From positions 21,842,650-21,906,649 of the forward strand of contig NC_134026.1 of the NCBI RefSeq assembly GCF_964204645.1: a stretch of DNA of 64,000 nt, given 5' to 3'. A model generated the notes under the pieces. That model searched no databases, had not been told where the DNA came from, and worked only from the letters and a program-made list of their open reading frames with translations. Origin of the DNA: Tubulanus polymorphus (lineage: Eukaryota > Nemertea > Palaeonemertea > Tubulaniformes > Tubulanidae). Positions 29,124 through 41,566 of the stretch are shown in pieces. The position numbers and the translations under genes were made by a program. Positions within the stretch are counted from its first letter, which is position 1. Each line of letters begins with the position of its first letter.

Positions 29124-32100
29124 TTAGATTACTGAATCCAGCAACGTTTTCATGCTTTTTTCATAATCGGCCAATATGTCATCGGAGAACCTGTTTTTGT
29201 GGTGATTGATGCTCCAATTGAGCAAACCATCCACCGTAACAAGAAGATGAACAAACAACGCTGGTCCATTGGTATACTCCGACACACCGGGGTAGGTTTT
29301 CGCGAATTTAATGATTCGTTCCGAACTAGGTGGGGTCAATTCGTGCCGCCCAAAGTTGGAAAAAGCTAATAACTGTTGGTAGCTTCCTGGATTAGAGTAG
29401 ACTCTGTCACAAAATGCTTCCGGTGTCACAGCATTCAACGTATCGATCCAACTGAAATACATATCAAACATTCGTCCCGATTTCTTTTGCCTGATTATTT
29501 CAGCATCGAATTGTTTGACGGTTTTCCAAAATACAGCAATGGACGATCCATCAGAAATTGGTACTTTGGTCTTCGTCATGATCGGTAAATTTCCCACCAA
29601 TTCGTCTGAAATGTTTGGAACTGCAATCAACCGTGTACTTGCCATGTATATTGTCATCAAGTCGATAGCGCAATCTTTATTCGGTATCAGATCTATTTTG
29701 GCTAAAAGATCTCGCATTGCCAGTGTTCCTACTACCGTACAAAAGCTGTTAACTGTTACCCCCATTTCTTTGCTCTTCTTGAATATCTTTTGGCTCGTTT
29801 CTCTCGTCAGGTTCAATGGCCAAACGCCTGAACACGGTGCATGTCCTGTTTTCAGTTTTTCGACAACAGCCGACGTCAAATTTAACGAAGAAGACCCTTC
29901 TCGCAGTTCGTTAATTTTGAACGATAGTCTGTTCACGAATCGCCTTAACGTCGGTATCTTTATCCTTTCGTTGATAACATCGAGTAATGGTGGACACGTC
30001 GGTGTGCTAGTGACGTGTATAACTTCGTTTTTAATTAGTCCTTCGAGATATCCGATGAAGCTTTTGTAAATAGTCATCACTGAATGTCCATCGGTGATAG
30101 CATGAGCGAAACAGAAAATGAAAGGATGTCGGTAATCCCCGTTAGGATGTTTCGTGGCCTCGAACATTCGTACGCGCCAGTTCGGTTCTCCTGCTTTAAA
30201 ACTAGTAAGCGATTCAGCATCGAATGCATCATTCCAATTGCAGCTTCTTTCCTTCAAAAACGGTATTTTCTTTTTCTGCATTGGAACGAAATACTTCATC
30301 AACGGAATATGATCATTCGCCGTCTCTTGAAAGATAGTACAGCGCAAAAACGGGTATCGGTCCCACAACAAACTAAGGGCGTCGATTACCAGGGCTTCGG
30401 TGAGCGGTTCGGAGCTGTCGAGGAAAATAACATTGAGGAGTATGATGTTCGCATACTTGGTATGAGCGTGGCTAAGATACCTTTCAACACAGTCTAGCGG
30501 TCGGCCACAGTTACCTAAAAATATTTGACGTTGAAAATTCCATAAGAAAAAAATTTAGTTTTATATAGTGGAACCCCGTTATAGCGAACTTCACGGGACC
30601 AGAAAATATGTTCTATATAACCGATTGTTCGTTATATCCAGTATGAAATTAATCAAATTGTCTTTCGGAACGAATTTCTTTTATTTGTTATATCCGATGA
30701 ATCGTCGTGACCGAGTTCGTTGCAACGAGGTTCCACTGTATACATATTTCATTTATATACTGTTAGAAAACTTAGACACAACAATGAAAAATGTTCGATT
30801 TTTCTTTAAAAAACACATCATCTATCCAATACATGAATAACAATCTCTCTGAAATCTTCAAACTTCCCTTCTGATACAATACACGGTTTCTTATAATACT
30901 GAAAGTTTATTTTGAACATCTCTAAAATTTGATCAAAATTGAAGGTTCAAAAGTTCGAAATGGATTATTTCAAAATCTTGAATAACATTTAGAAATCTAT
31001 TTAAAAAACCTACACTTGCTTGCATATATCTGAACTTGCATTTTCTTTCGATTGAATTTTGTTCTTTTTGATTTTTTCTGAGTGTTATATCATCAAGCTT
31101 ATCTAATGCCTCCTCCTCCACCCTTTTACACAGTCATGATTACTTTGTAATTTGTTCTTTGACGTGATACGGTTGTTTTTGGAAGAATTATAAGTTATAT
31201 TAATGATTCATTGTCGACAAATTTTTTCTTCTAAGACTGTTATTTTTGAAATTCATTACTGAAAATATATTACATATTTTAATTAATTCTGTAAGTATAT
31301 ACTTGTAATTAAAGTGCAAAATAAATAAATTCAAATATTCAAGAAAAGGTGTTTCTTAATACTAATTGACAACACTTGATAAATCACAGGATCAAGATCA
31401 TCAGAAACTTTAGCACAGCGGTTATAGTATATATATGGATAACAAAGAATATGTCAGGATACCCGCCTTCGACGGGTTGGTTGATAGGAGACATTAGAGA
31501 AATAGGTCATGAACTCCCTCGCTATAGTTCACTCATTCCCTCACAGTGAGTTGAAGAATGGAATGTTTTGTATGTCAATTTGTTATGATTTTCTTTTACT
31601 AAATCTAGTGCCTCCTTGTAACTATTTGAACTATCCTAAAAATCTTCCCACTGTTATTTAGGACCAAAGTATTGTCACATCAACGCGATCACCACACCCA
31701 ATAGGGTCCTCAAAAAACCCCAACCAATTTATCTAGTTTTCTAGATATCTAGACATCAATCTGTATGTCTAGACAACACCTATTTCAGGTATCAATGCAC
31801 CAGTTATCAATACGCAATGTTCAGTCATACTTCAGTTTTCTCTTATGAAGAATTCACTAGATGAGCTAAAGGACTTCGTTATACCATGGACGTATAACTC
31901 TAGTTTATACGTCCATGGTTATACCTACGAGCAATTATCTAAGAGATAATTGCTCGTAGGTTATACACAATGCTCGTTTTCTATATGCCGTTTTGTCAAC
32001 ATTAGATGCCATAGTATTCAACGGTTACAAAAGAACACGTAGTTCACACCGGCGACAAAGCAGTCCTTTATTTAATATTATTACCTTTTTAATGTATTTT

Positions 32101-32322
32101 CTTATTCATTCATTTTGTAAAAATTTTTACTTGAAAATAGATCATATCAAATCATATCATATCACATATATCGCACCTTCTTCAATCCTTACCTAACAAC
32201 TGTCTGATGCGTGCAGGTGAGTCACTTTTAGTGGCATTCTCATTTCTGGAAGATATAAACTTTTTAAACAGCGAAAAACACAAAATCGCTCCAGCTAGAA
32301 CAATCCCTACGAGCTCGTACAT
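29124..32322 (-). CDS. Membrane-anchored condensation-fold acyltransferase, copy B
   Basis: Two exons, 32193-32322 (ATG at 32322) and 29124-30514, giving 506 aa. The organisation is the same as copy A, with one extra codon (Ala) near the end of exon 1. The N-terminal anchor reads MYELVGIVLAGAILCFSLF. The catalytic motif is HAITDGHS, and FSNFGRHEL follows near the C-terminus. The frame is intact, so both duplicates are likely functional. Amino-acid differences from copy A are scattered, with a cluster around the SDELVGNLPIM segment. Substrate unknown. The intron carries a GTGGAACC MITE and a palindrome cluster. Confidence 0.85.
30563..30741. mobile_element. Pogo/Tc1-like MITE (GTGGAACC ends), second copy
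   Basis: Ends TATAGTGGAACCCCGTTATA and CAACGAGGTTCCACTGTA, in the intron of acyltransferase B about 50 bp from the exon 2 acceptor. Same family as 21661-21836. Confidence 0.8.
31881..31965. repeat. Two adjacent palindromes
   Basis: ACCATGGACGTATAA / TTATACGTCCATGGT is followed at once by AACCTACGAGCAATTATC and its inverse. The first palindrome belongs to the family seen at 1260 and 4010, and the second shares CTCGTAGGTTATA with the sequence at 1245. Confidence 0.7.
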
Positions 32323-32329
32323 AGTTTGA

Positions 32330-34460
32330 TTGCGGCTATATCCAAAAATATTTGTGTGCGTTGCGGCAAAACGGAAGCGATTTTTTTGACGCCTTATAAA
32401 ACGTTACCATTATGAAACCTAAACAATGTTAACCATTCAGCGTCATTTTACGAACGACAGCCGTAAATCGATGTGCATAACGTCACAGGTCTATGTGTAC
32501 ACAAATAAGCTATCTGGCAAAATATTATTGACATAGATGTAGAATGGCTTCCTGTGATTATATAATGACCTATATTTGAACGTCGAAATGTTATATTGCA
32601 TTGAATATCATTAGAAGACGTATTGTAATAGTAAAGGATGTATGATTATATCAGAAGCGGCAGGCATAAATAGAAATGATAAGTAAATCGGATTATTCGG
32701 TTAAATGGCGGATGTATACACGATTTGGAAGTCTGATATAAAAGTCAGACCCTGACGTTGGCATGCCGGTGGAATGACGAAGCTATTACGATGTGTGTAG
32801 GGCCGGCGTGAATTTCATCAGCGGCTACAAGCGGTCAATATGAAAATGTGTAAACATATAATTTCAATATTCAAACGTTTTAGAAAATATGTTTGATATT
32901 AGGAGTATGCAGGTTTCGTGAGATTAGCAATTTATAATAGCATAGCTATCATATACGGCTCCGCCTCCTCTGATGGCATGTGTATTAGGTGACAATTCAA
33001 TTCAATTCTTTATTGATCCTTATTACATTGAAATTTCGGGATAAAATTCCCAAATTCAATAAATACAAATTTTAAAATAAATTAATACAACATACATTAC
33101 ACACGGGTAATTCATACAGAACAACATAAGCATGTTATTTTAAATGACAATGTCTAATTCAACCCACCCAGACTCAAGACTCTAGGATATCGAGTGACAG
33201 CCAAACCCGTGGCCCGGGCCGGCTGGCAAGGCCACACGATATGCTCGAAGTCATGATGAAGCAGACATCAGAAGAGCACGTTTTTCAACCATGGAGGCAA
33301 TGAAGTTGCAGACCAGCTTAGAGGCATAAGTAAATGAAGTCGGTCGCAAGTTCGCGATCAATTATTGAGAATTTTCAATAAAAAAATTTAAACCACTACT
33401 AGAGTCGAAGACCCGCTGTATCATCTACCCAATCGCCAAATCTCATCATTCCCCAAATTTCTTAAAACTTCGATTTCAAATTTGCAATTCCACATTAGCT
33501 TAGCCAAGAAATTATACATTTTTTTCGCAGGCGTCAAATAATTTTCTAAAATTAATTTTCTTGTTTATCACAAGAGCGACACGGTGATTTTTTCTTCACA
33601 CCATCTTCCACCATCTTGTTTGCAGTGCGCATGCTCCGCATTGTGTTGTGTCGATACATCACTGAATCGAGCCTGTCAACCTACAAATAAAAAATCGTTA
33701 AATGCCCGGGCACAATTTACGATATACATGTACATCTTTACATGATATACATCTGACTTCGATTGTGACAATCAATATCTGACACAGCTAATTATCGTAT
33801 CTTTTATTTGTGCACGCGGGTACTATTCCAAATCAAAAATACATTCAATCTCATAATTCGTATCAGCACCTCGGACGTAATTAGGCATTATACGGATTAT
33901 ACGTAATTTGTGTTTCTATGAAATATGTATATTTCGTTGGATTAACGATTTATGTAATTATTCGTATAAACCTACGAATAAAAACTCACAAAAAATTGTT
34001 TCCACTGGCCATTGGAATAAACGCCGCTCGCGTGCCATTGCCTTTCTTTGTAGACTCAACGGCAGGACGTCGCGTGGCAATGACTGAGTAAAGCTTGCCA
34101 ATCACCGAGATTCAGAGGTGCTCTGCAGCACCCAACTTACCTTTCGCGATTCATTGTATGATCATATGCGATCAGGCGTAAAGGTATGCGCCCAGCTTTA
34201 AGAGTCATCATTTTTTTCCGGGAACAACATTTTCCTGCATCTGACGCCCACCGCACACCATTGCGATTCATCGTAGTATGATCCCTCATCGATCTGATAC
34301 TAAATGCAGGTTTGAATGCTGTGCCATCTGAGCCAATTTCATCGCATTAAATCAAATATGTTTGATATTTTTGTATGCGATTTTCCTGGGCGAAAATAAT
34401 TGCGTCAATGCGCGCGGGCTACGCCTTTATGGATGTTTTGAACGAAAATGCAGCCAATCA
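32330..34460. other. 5' flank of acyltransferase B and repeats, no gene
   Basis: Contains an inverse 3' end of a LINE/SINE-like element at about 32995-33265, which begins with AATTCAATTCAATTCTTTAT (a short-repeat tail) and has a GGCCCGGGCC-rich body. The duplicated promoter segment lies at 33571-33660. I see no coding region. Confidence 0.45.
32995..33265 (-). mobile_element. 3' end of a non-LTR/SINE-type element
   Basis: On the minus strand it ends in AATTGAATTG-type short tandem repeats after ATCAATAAAGA, a tail typical of some LINE and SINE families. The 5' part is GC-rich. There is no coding frame, so the family is not assigned. Confidence 0.45.
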
Positions 34461-35123
34461 GAATTCTATGGTGGCTGATAAGGGCCATAGCGTAAAATTC
34501 CTGGTATGTAAATGAGGGCGCCAGAACGCAAGAACGCCAAAACGAAAAAAAACGTCCAATTTTCTCTAAAAGTTCGTTTTGGCGCGCCAAAACAAAGAAA
34601 ATTCCATTTTGGCGCCCCCGCCAAAAGAACGAAATACGTCGAAATTTCTCTAAAAGTTCGTTTTGGCGCGGTTATTTCCGTTTTGGCGCCCCCGCCAAAA
34701 CAAGCATTCAACCACAGTAAAATTATTTTTCAATTTGGCGCGTTGATCTTGTGTGTAATTTGCAAAAATTTGCATACATGAAATATTTTACGTATATATA
34801 GAATTATTTTACGTGGTTTAAAGTTCGTTTTGGCGGGGGCGCCAAAACGGAATATTCTTTGTTTTGGCGCGCCAAAGAACTCAGAGAAAATTGGACGTTT
34901 TTCGTTGTTTTGGCGGGGGCGCCAAAATGAAAGTTCCGAAGTTCCAAAGAAAATTCCGTTTTGGCGCCCCCGCCAAAACGGAATTTTCTTTGTTTTGGCG
35001 CCCAAAACGAACTTTTAGAGAAAATTGGACGTTTTTTTTCGTTTTGGCGTTCTGGCGTTCTGGCGCCCTCATTTACATACCAGGAATTTTACGCTATGGC
35101 CCTTATCAGCCACCATAGAATTC
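34461..35123. mobile_element. Foldback element with GGCGCC/GTTTTGGCG phrase arms
   Basis: The outer inverted repeats of about 62 bp are almost perfect: GAATTCTATGGTGGCTGATA at 34461 and its reverse complement ending at 35123. They continue into arms made of many copies of a self-complementary phrase, GTTTTGGCGGGGGCGCCAAA and shorter forms. Inside are direct and inverted copies of AAAATTGGACGTTTTT. The small ORFs here are translations of the repeated phrase. No transposase. Confidence 0.85.
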
Positions 35124-35710
35124 AGGACGAAACAGTCATTTGGGATCATAGGGGACCCCATAAATGGTTCGTGTCTTGTCGTGTCTTGTCATTTGAGGTG
35201 CAATGATTCCAGCCAGGCGGCCAGGGGCCTCGTGTTGCCAAACGATCCTCGGCCGGTGCCGTCGCTCTCTGCAAATTAGTCGTGCCCATTTTTATTTTCT
35301 CACGCTGTCGCATGCTTTACATACGAGTTATTCATTTCAAAAACTGGTTTATGCTGTGATACGACGACCTGGGCCATATGACCGCCCGATACAGTACGGC
35401 GAATGTACGGGGCGGGTGCAATTCATTCAATATTTGATTATATTTGAAATCAGCCAGGGCTGACAAGGCTCCACTAACTGGGAGAGCCACCGATTATTCA
35501 TAATATCGACGAGAAATCCTTTCGCGCTTCGAATTTTAACTATGTATTATTGACATCTGTCGGGGTAGCATTCGAGGAACCACATCAAACAAGGAACCGC
35601 TAGAGGGTGTCATTTTCAACCTTCACGGCGGCGGCCGCGCACCTAGAGCGGCGCTGCGCTGCGCTACGCTGTCACTTCCTGGTTCCGCTGCGGAATTTAA
35701 ACATTTAACT

Positions 35711-35834
35711 AAAAGATCCACAGGGACTTGAAAAAAGGATTTTGACCCCAGTATCCTAGGTACTATATATAAAAAGACAGTACCTAGGATACTGAGGTCA
35801 AAATCGTTTTGTGTCAAGTCCGTGTTAAGATCTG
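35711..35834. mobile_element. Hairpin element around CAGTATCCTAGGTAC
   Basis: Arms of about 50 bp, with TTTTGACCCCAGTATCCTAG at 35741 and its inverse at 35785-35805, and outer GATCCACAGGGACTTG / CAAGTCCGTGTTAAGATC. The loop is only about 15 bp. A minimal hairpin MITE. Confidence 0.75.
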
Positions 35835-36428
35835 CTCTGTCATGTTTTTCACGTCACTTGTCTTATTCAACAAAACTGGCTAATTTTTTGCATGTCCTAA
35901 TTTACTGCATGTTTAGGTCCTATCATTCAAAATCATCGATATCATCTCCAAAACCAAAGGGACGTTGAACCAGTCCAACGTCTTTGAGAAATAGACACTG
36001 GCCCAATGGCAATGCCAATGGTTTTGGTAACTTTTGGAGCCTACCAACTTGCCCCGGTATGGTATGTAGAGTAAATTACTGGGAGTTTTTCGGACGGGAT
36101 TGTCTAACTTGTTTTGAGGGATGCTCAGATCCAGGGTTTCAACCCCTTTTCTGACCAGCCCTCTTGAAAATCTCACTACAAAAGATTCCACCCTACAAAT
36201 GATCTCAGCATATGACAAAAGTCTGCAGCTTAGTGGTGTGTCGCGCCTGCCCCACTCAATGTGATTGGACACTTTTCACAACGATAAAATGCCCTTGTCA
36301 TATAAAGTGAACCCCCACCCCATTTTTTCCAGCCTGGATCTGCCCCTGGGATGCTTATATAGTCACATGTCACATTGCTTGGTTTTCACAAGCATTTCTT
36401 ACTTACTTGCTGGACAGATAGGAGACCA

Positions 36429-36855
36429 GGGACCCCCCTAACAGGTAAATGGACTCCTGGTGGCTTTACCTGTGGTCCGATTAGTGCTAAATTTAACAAG
36501 CACCTGCAGGGTGTACCCCTTAACGATTAACCAAACCCTCATCACATTTGCCCGATGAGCCTTGGCCCCGGTTCAAGGGACCCCCCTAACAGGTAAATGG
36601 ACTCCTGGTGGCTTTACCTGTGGTCCGATTAGTGCTAAATTTAACAAGCACCTGCAGGGTGTATCCCTTAACAATTAACCAAACCCTCATCACATTTGCC
36701 CGATGAGCCTTGGCCCCGGGCCAAGGGACCCCCCTAACAGGTAAATGGACTCCTGGTGGCTTTACCTGTGGTCTGATTGGTGCTAAATTTAACAAGCACC
36801 TGCAGGGTGTACCCCTTAACGATTAACCAAACCCTCATCACATTTGCCCGATGAA
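36429..36855. repeat. Three-unit tandem repeat, 148-bp period
   Basis: Units start with GGGACCCCCCTAACAGG at 36429, 36577 and 36725 and are more than 95% alike by eye; the third is slightly truncated. Each unit holds ACAGGTAAATGGACTCCTGG and AACAAGCACCTGCAGGGTG. No function evident. Confidence 0.9.
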
Positions 36856-36865
36856 TGTGTAATGT

Positions 36866-37133
36866 CTACCAATTAGATGGATTGGCAAAAAGACTCCTTA
36901 AGTCCAGTTGAATGAGAGAGAAAATCCACCATTTTGTGAAATTTCTTGAATTTTTACATTGTCACCATGCCTACGAAATGAAGTTATTTTTCTTGTGGGG
37001 TCTCAACAACTAAATCAGGGTGGCGTAGGCATGGTAACAATGTTCAAATCCAAGAAATTTCACAAAATGGAGGATTTTCTCTCTCATTCAACTGGACTTA
37101 AGGAGTCTTTTTGCCAATCCATCTAATTGGTAC
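36866..37133. mobile_element. Foldback MITE with about 110-bp arms
   Basis: The left arm runs from TACCAATTAGATGGATTGGC to about 36980, and the right arm from about 37020 to 37133 is its reverse complement with few differences (ACTCCTTAAGTCCAGTTGAA is conserved in both). The loop of about 40 bp is unique. No coding capacity. Confidence 0.88.
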
Positions 37134-37139
37134 AGAACT

Positions 37140-38440
37140 GGAAATATATCGGATATTCAGTTTTTGTCCGCGATTTTTGGCATTCTGTTAAGACATAAAT
37201 GAGGTATGTACCCCAAAAAGTAAGCAAAATATCCCAGAAAAACAGGTCTCATCCATTAATAAATAGACATTAGTACATTCAATTCATGCAGCAAAGATTT
37301 CCGCATGATTTTGCGCGTTGTTACACAACCTCATTCGTCACGGAACTTTGATCCAGGTAAAACCTCCCTTCTGGATCCCCTAAATTCGAGCACGATGGAA
37401 GCATAAAAATCTAGCTTGAAATTAAGGCCTAAGCTCATCCTATCATCATTTTTTGAGTGCATTTTTCGATATTTACAGTTCGATTGGCAGCCATTGCTCC
37501 TACTGATGAAAGGAACGCCATCTATTGAATGAGCGATTGACCCGCCATCTACCGGTTCCTCGATTCAAGCGGTTCCCTGAATACTACTCCAACATCCATC
37601 GGAGCCCATCGATCTGCTGTATCATTTCCCGGCGTCTCCTCCGCTCGGTTTTCCTGCCGAAATCTCAGAGGAAATCTGAAAACCGTATCTCGGGAGCCGA
37701 AATTTAAACAAGAAAACTAACTTGAAAGTTAATTGACGCCTTGAAAAACATCACACATATCGCTTAAATATTGTCGGCAATACAAAAAGAAGGATCAATA
37801 AAGTTATTTTAGATTTGAATATATTGACTGGCATCCAGTCTAACCCGCGAATTTCTTTTTCACAATAGAATGGTTGCCGGTCTCTACCTAACTGCGAATG
37901 CAGGTGGCGCAGAATTGGACAGGCGACCAGTCTAGCGGCGCTCCAGCCCACGTAATTATTTTAGTTCATAGAAATTCCGCTAGGGTACCGTACGGTGCTG
38001 CCACCAAGTCATGTTTTTTTTCGCATGCTCACGTGAGAATCCCCCGATTGCCACAGTTGAGCCAACCGACGTCTTTTGTTATGGAATTGTTGTCATACAT
38101 CATGAATAATATATTAATAAATGACGATTTTATTAAGAAACCAATCTGTCGGAATAAAACAAAAGACATTTTTACATCGACGAACACGCGGCAGCCCAGC
38201 CCGCGTTATCATTTTAGTTTACAGAAATTCCGCTAGGGATGCCATAGAACAAGAGACCGCCGCATGCGTAGACCATATCTTTCGCTAGATTGAATTGCTA
38301 GACGTAAACAATAACAACAATAAACCCACGTGGTCTAGCATGGAATGAAAAGAAACGCTACTTGAGAGAAAAAACACATTATTACTTCTCAAATGGCCTT
38401 GAATTTTGGTGGGCCTTGAGACTATGAACGGTTAGTCAGT
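37140..38440. other. Intergenic, no gene seen
   Basis: The only structure is a direct repeat of about 45 bp around AGAAATTCCGCTAGGG, at 37946-37990 and 38191-38245. Open frames here are short and resemble no family. Confidence 0.4.
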
Positions 38441-38544
38441 GGTGTACCAGAACACCGTTTCAAGATGGCGGCTATGTAGAGGGCGCCATGGGACAATACA
38501 GTGAGAACAGGACATTACCACCGCATACAACACGGGCCGAAAGC

Positions 38545-41500
38545 ATCCGTAGCAATACTGGTATCAGTGGTATCGGGGTATCAGTAGTATCACCGGTCTC
38601 GGAGAGGATCGGACAGTATCGCTGGTATCAGTGGTATCGTGGAATCACTAGTATCACCGGTCTCGGAGAGGATCGGACAGTATCACTGGTAACAGTGGTA
38701 TCGGGGTAGCAGTAGTATCACCGGTCTCCGAGAGGATCGGGCAGTATCACTGGTATCAGTGGTATCGGGGTAGCAGTAGTATCACCGGTCTCGGAGAGGA
38801 TCGGACAGTATCACTGGTAACAGTGGTATCGGGGTAGCAGTAGTATCACCGGTCTCCAGAAGGATCGGGCAGTATCACTGGTAACAGTGGTATCGGGGTA
38901 GCAGTAGTATCACCGGTCTCCGAGAGGATCGGGCAGTATCACTGGTATCAGTGGTATCGGGGTAGCAGTAGTATCACCGGTCTCGGAGAGGATCGGACAG
39001 TATCACTGGTAACAGTGGTATCGGGGTAGCAGTAGTATCACCGGTCTCCAGAAGGATCGGGCAGTATCACTGGTAACAGTGGTATCGGGGTAGCAGTAGT
39101 ATCACCGGTCTCCAGAAGGATCGGGCAGTATCACTGGTATCAGTGGTATCGGGGTAGCAGTAGTATCACCGGTCTCCAGAAGGATCGGGCAGTATCACTG
39201 GTATCAGTGGTATCGGGGTAGCAGTAGTATCACCGGTCTCGGAGAGGATCGGGCAGTATCACTGGTAACAGTGGTATCGGGGTAGCAGTAGTATCACCGG
39301 TCTCCAGAAGGATCGGGCAGTATCACTGGTATCAGTGGTATCGGGGTAGCAGTAGTATCACCGGTCTCCAGAAGGATCGGGCAGTATCACTGGTATCAGT
39401 GGTATCGGGGTAGCAGTAGTATCACCGGTCTCGGAGAGGATCGGGCAGTATCACTGGTAACAGTGGTATCGGGGTAGCAGTAGTATCACCGGTCTCCGAG
39501 AGGATCGGACAGTATCACTGGTAACAGTGGTATCGGGGTATCAATAGTATCACCGGTCTCCAGAAGGATCGGGCAGTATCACTGGTAACAGTGGTATCGG
39601 GGTAGCAGTAGTATCACCGGTCTCGGAGAGGATCGGGCAGTATCACTGGTAACAGTGGTATCGGGGTAGCAGTAGTATCACCGGTCTCCGAGAGGATCGG
39701 GCAGTATCACTGGTATCAGTGGTATCGGGGTAGCAGTAGTATCACCGGTCTCGGAGAGGATCGGACAGTATCACTGGTAACAGTGGTATCGGGGTAGCAG
39801 TAGTATCACCGGTCTCCAGAAGGATCGGGCAGTATCACTGGTAACAGTGGTATCGGGGTAGCAGTAGTATCACCGGTCTCCAGAAGGATCGGACAGTATC
39901 ACTGGTATCAGTGGTATCGGGGTAGCAGTAGTATCACCGGTCTCCGAGAGGATCGGACAGTATCACTGGTAACAGTGGTATCGGGGTATCAATAGTACCA
40001 CCGGTCTCCAGAAGGATCGAGCAGTAACACTGGTAACAGTGGTATCGGGGTAGCAGTAGTATCACCGGTCTCCAGAAGGATCGGGCAGTATCACTGGTAT
40101 CAGTGCTATCGGGGTAGCAGTAGTATCACCGGTCTCCAGAAGGATCGGACAGTATCACTGGTAACAGTGGTATCGGGGTAGCAGTAGTATCACCGGTCTC
40201 CTGAAGGATCGGACAGTATCACTGGTATCAGTGGTATCGGGGTAGCAGTAGTATCACCGGTCTCGGAGAGGATCGGACAGTATCACTGGTAACAGTGGTA
40301 TCGGGGTAGCAGTAGTATCATCGGTCTCCTGAAGGATCGGGCAGTATCACTGGTATCAGTGGTATCGGGGTAGCAGTAGTATCACCGGTCTCCAGAAGGA
40401 TCGGACAGTATCACTGGTAACAGTGGTATCGGGGTAGCAGTAGTATCACCGGTCTCCTGAAGGATCGGGCAGTATCACCGGTATCAGCGGTATTGGGGTA
40501 GCAGTAGTATCACCGGTCTCCAGAAGGATCGGGCAGTATCACTGGTAACAGTGGTATCGGGGTAGCAGTAGTATCACCGGTCTCCTGAAGGATCGGACAG
40601 TATCACTGGTAACAGTGGTATCGGGGTAGCAGTAGTATCACCGGTCTCGGAGAGGATCGGGCAGTATCACTGGTGTCAGTGGTATCGGGGTAGCAGTAGT
40701 ATCACCGGTCTCCTGAAGGATCGGACAGTATCACTGGTAACAGTGGTATCGGGGTAGCAGTAGTATCACTGGTCTCCAGAAGGATCGGACAGTATCACTG
40801 GTAACAGTGGTATCGGGGTAGCAGTAGTATCACCGGTCTCCTGAAGGATCGGGCAGTATCACTGGTATCAGTGGTATCGGGGTAGCAGTAGTATCACCGG
40901 TCTCCAGAAGGATCGGGCAGTATCACTGGTATCAGTGGTATCGGGGTAGCAGTAGTATCACCGGTCTCCAGAAGGATCGGGCAGTATCACTGGTATCAGT
41001 GGTATCGGGGTAGCAGTAGTATCACCGGTCTCGGAGAGGATCGGGCAGTATCACTGGTAACAGTGGTATCGGGGTAGCAGTAGTATCACCGGTCTCCAGA
41101 AGGATCGGACAGTATCACTGGTAACAGTGGTATCGGGGTAGCAGTAGTATCACCGGTCTCCTGAAGGATCGGGCAGTATCACTGGTATCAGTGGTATCGG
41201 GGTAGCAGTAGTATCACCGGTCTCCGAGAGGAACGGACAGTATCACTGGTAACAGTGGTATCGGGGTATCAGTAGTATCACCGGTCTCCAGAAGGATCGA
41301 GCAGTAACACTGGTAACAGTGGTATCGGGGTAGCAGTAGTATCACCGGTCTCCAGAAGGATCGGACAGTATCACTGGTAACAGTGGTATCGGGGTAGCCA
41401 GCAGTAGTATCACCGGTCTCCGAGAGGATCGGACAGTATCACTGGTAACAGTGGTATCGGGGTAGCAGTAGTATCACCGGTCTCCTGAAGGATCGGACAG

Positions 41501-41566
41501 TATCACTGGTATCAGTGGTATTGGGGTAGCAGTAGGATCACCGGTCTGGGAGAGGATCGGGCAGTA
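38545..41566 (+). repeat. 64-bp satellite array, left arm (about 47 units)
   Basis: Unit begins GTATCACCGGTCTC, followed by a variable four-base site (GGAG, CGAG, CAGA or CTGA), then AGGATCGGGCAGTATCACTG, GTAACAGTGG or GTATCAGTGG, and TATCGGGGTAGCAGTA. Each unit has inner dyads (CACTGGTATCAGTG, ACCGGT). The period is not a multiple of three and stops occur in all frames, so it is not a coding repeat. Only one length variant was noticed (a GCCA insertion at about 41398). Confidence 0.95.

Larger units (their letters stand above)
27762..33660. repeat. Tandem segmental duplication of 21.48-25.93 kb
   Basis: Colinear with 21480-25930: snoRNA 3' half, RPL37 exon 4, intergenic sequence, acyltransferase exon 2, intron, exon 1 and about 150 bp of 5' flank. 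Copy B is longer because of later insertions. The similarity is highest in acyltransferase exon 2 and lower in introns and flanks. Confidence 0.85.

Noticed and set aside
34466-35206. Overlapping 60-90 codon frames rich in FGAPxK or FWRxGALI
   Set aside because: They are translations of the GGCGCC phrase repeats on both strands.
35913-36272. 119-codon minus-strand frame
   Set aside because: No recognisable domain, and it lies in a stretch of hairpins and minisatellites. It might be a decayed transposon piece, but no motif supports that.
38488-41566. Short coding frames through the 64-bp array (SITGLGEDRT-like)
   Set aside because: The period is not divisible by three and stops recur in every frame.
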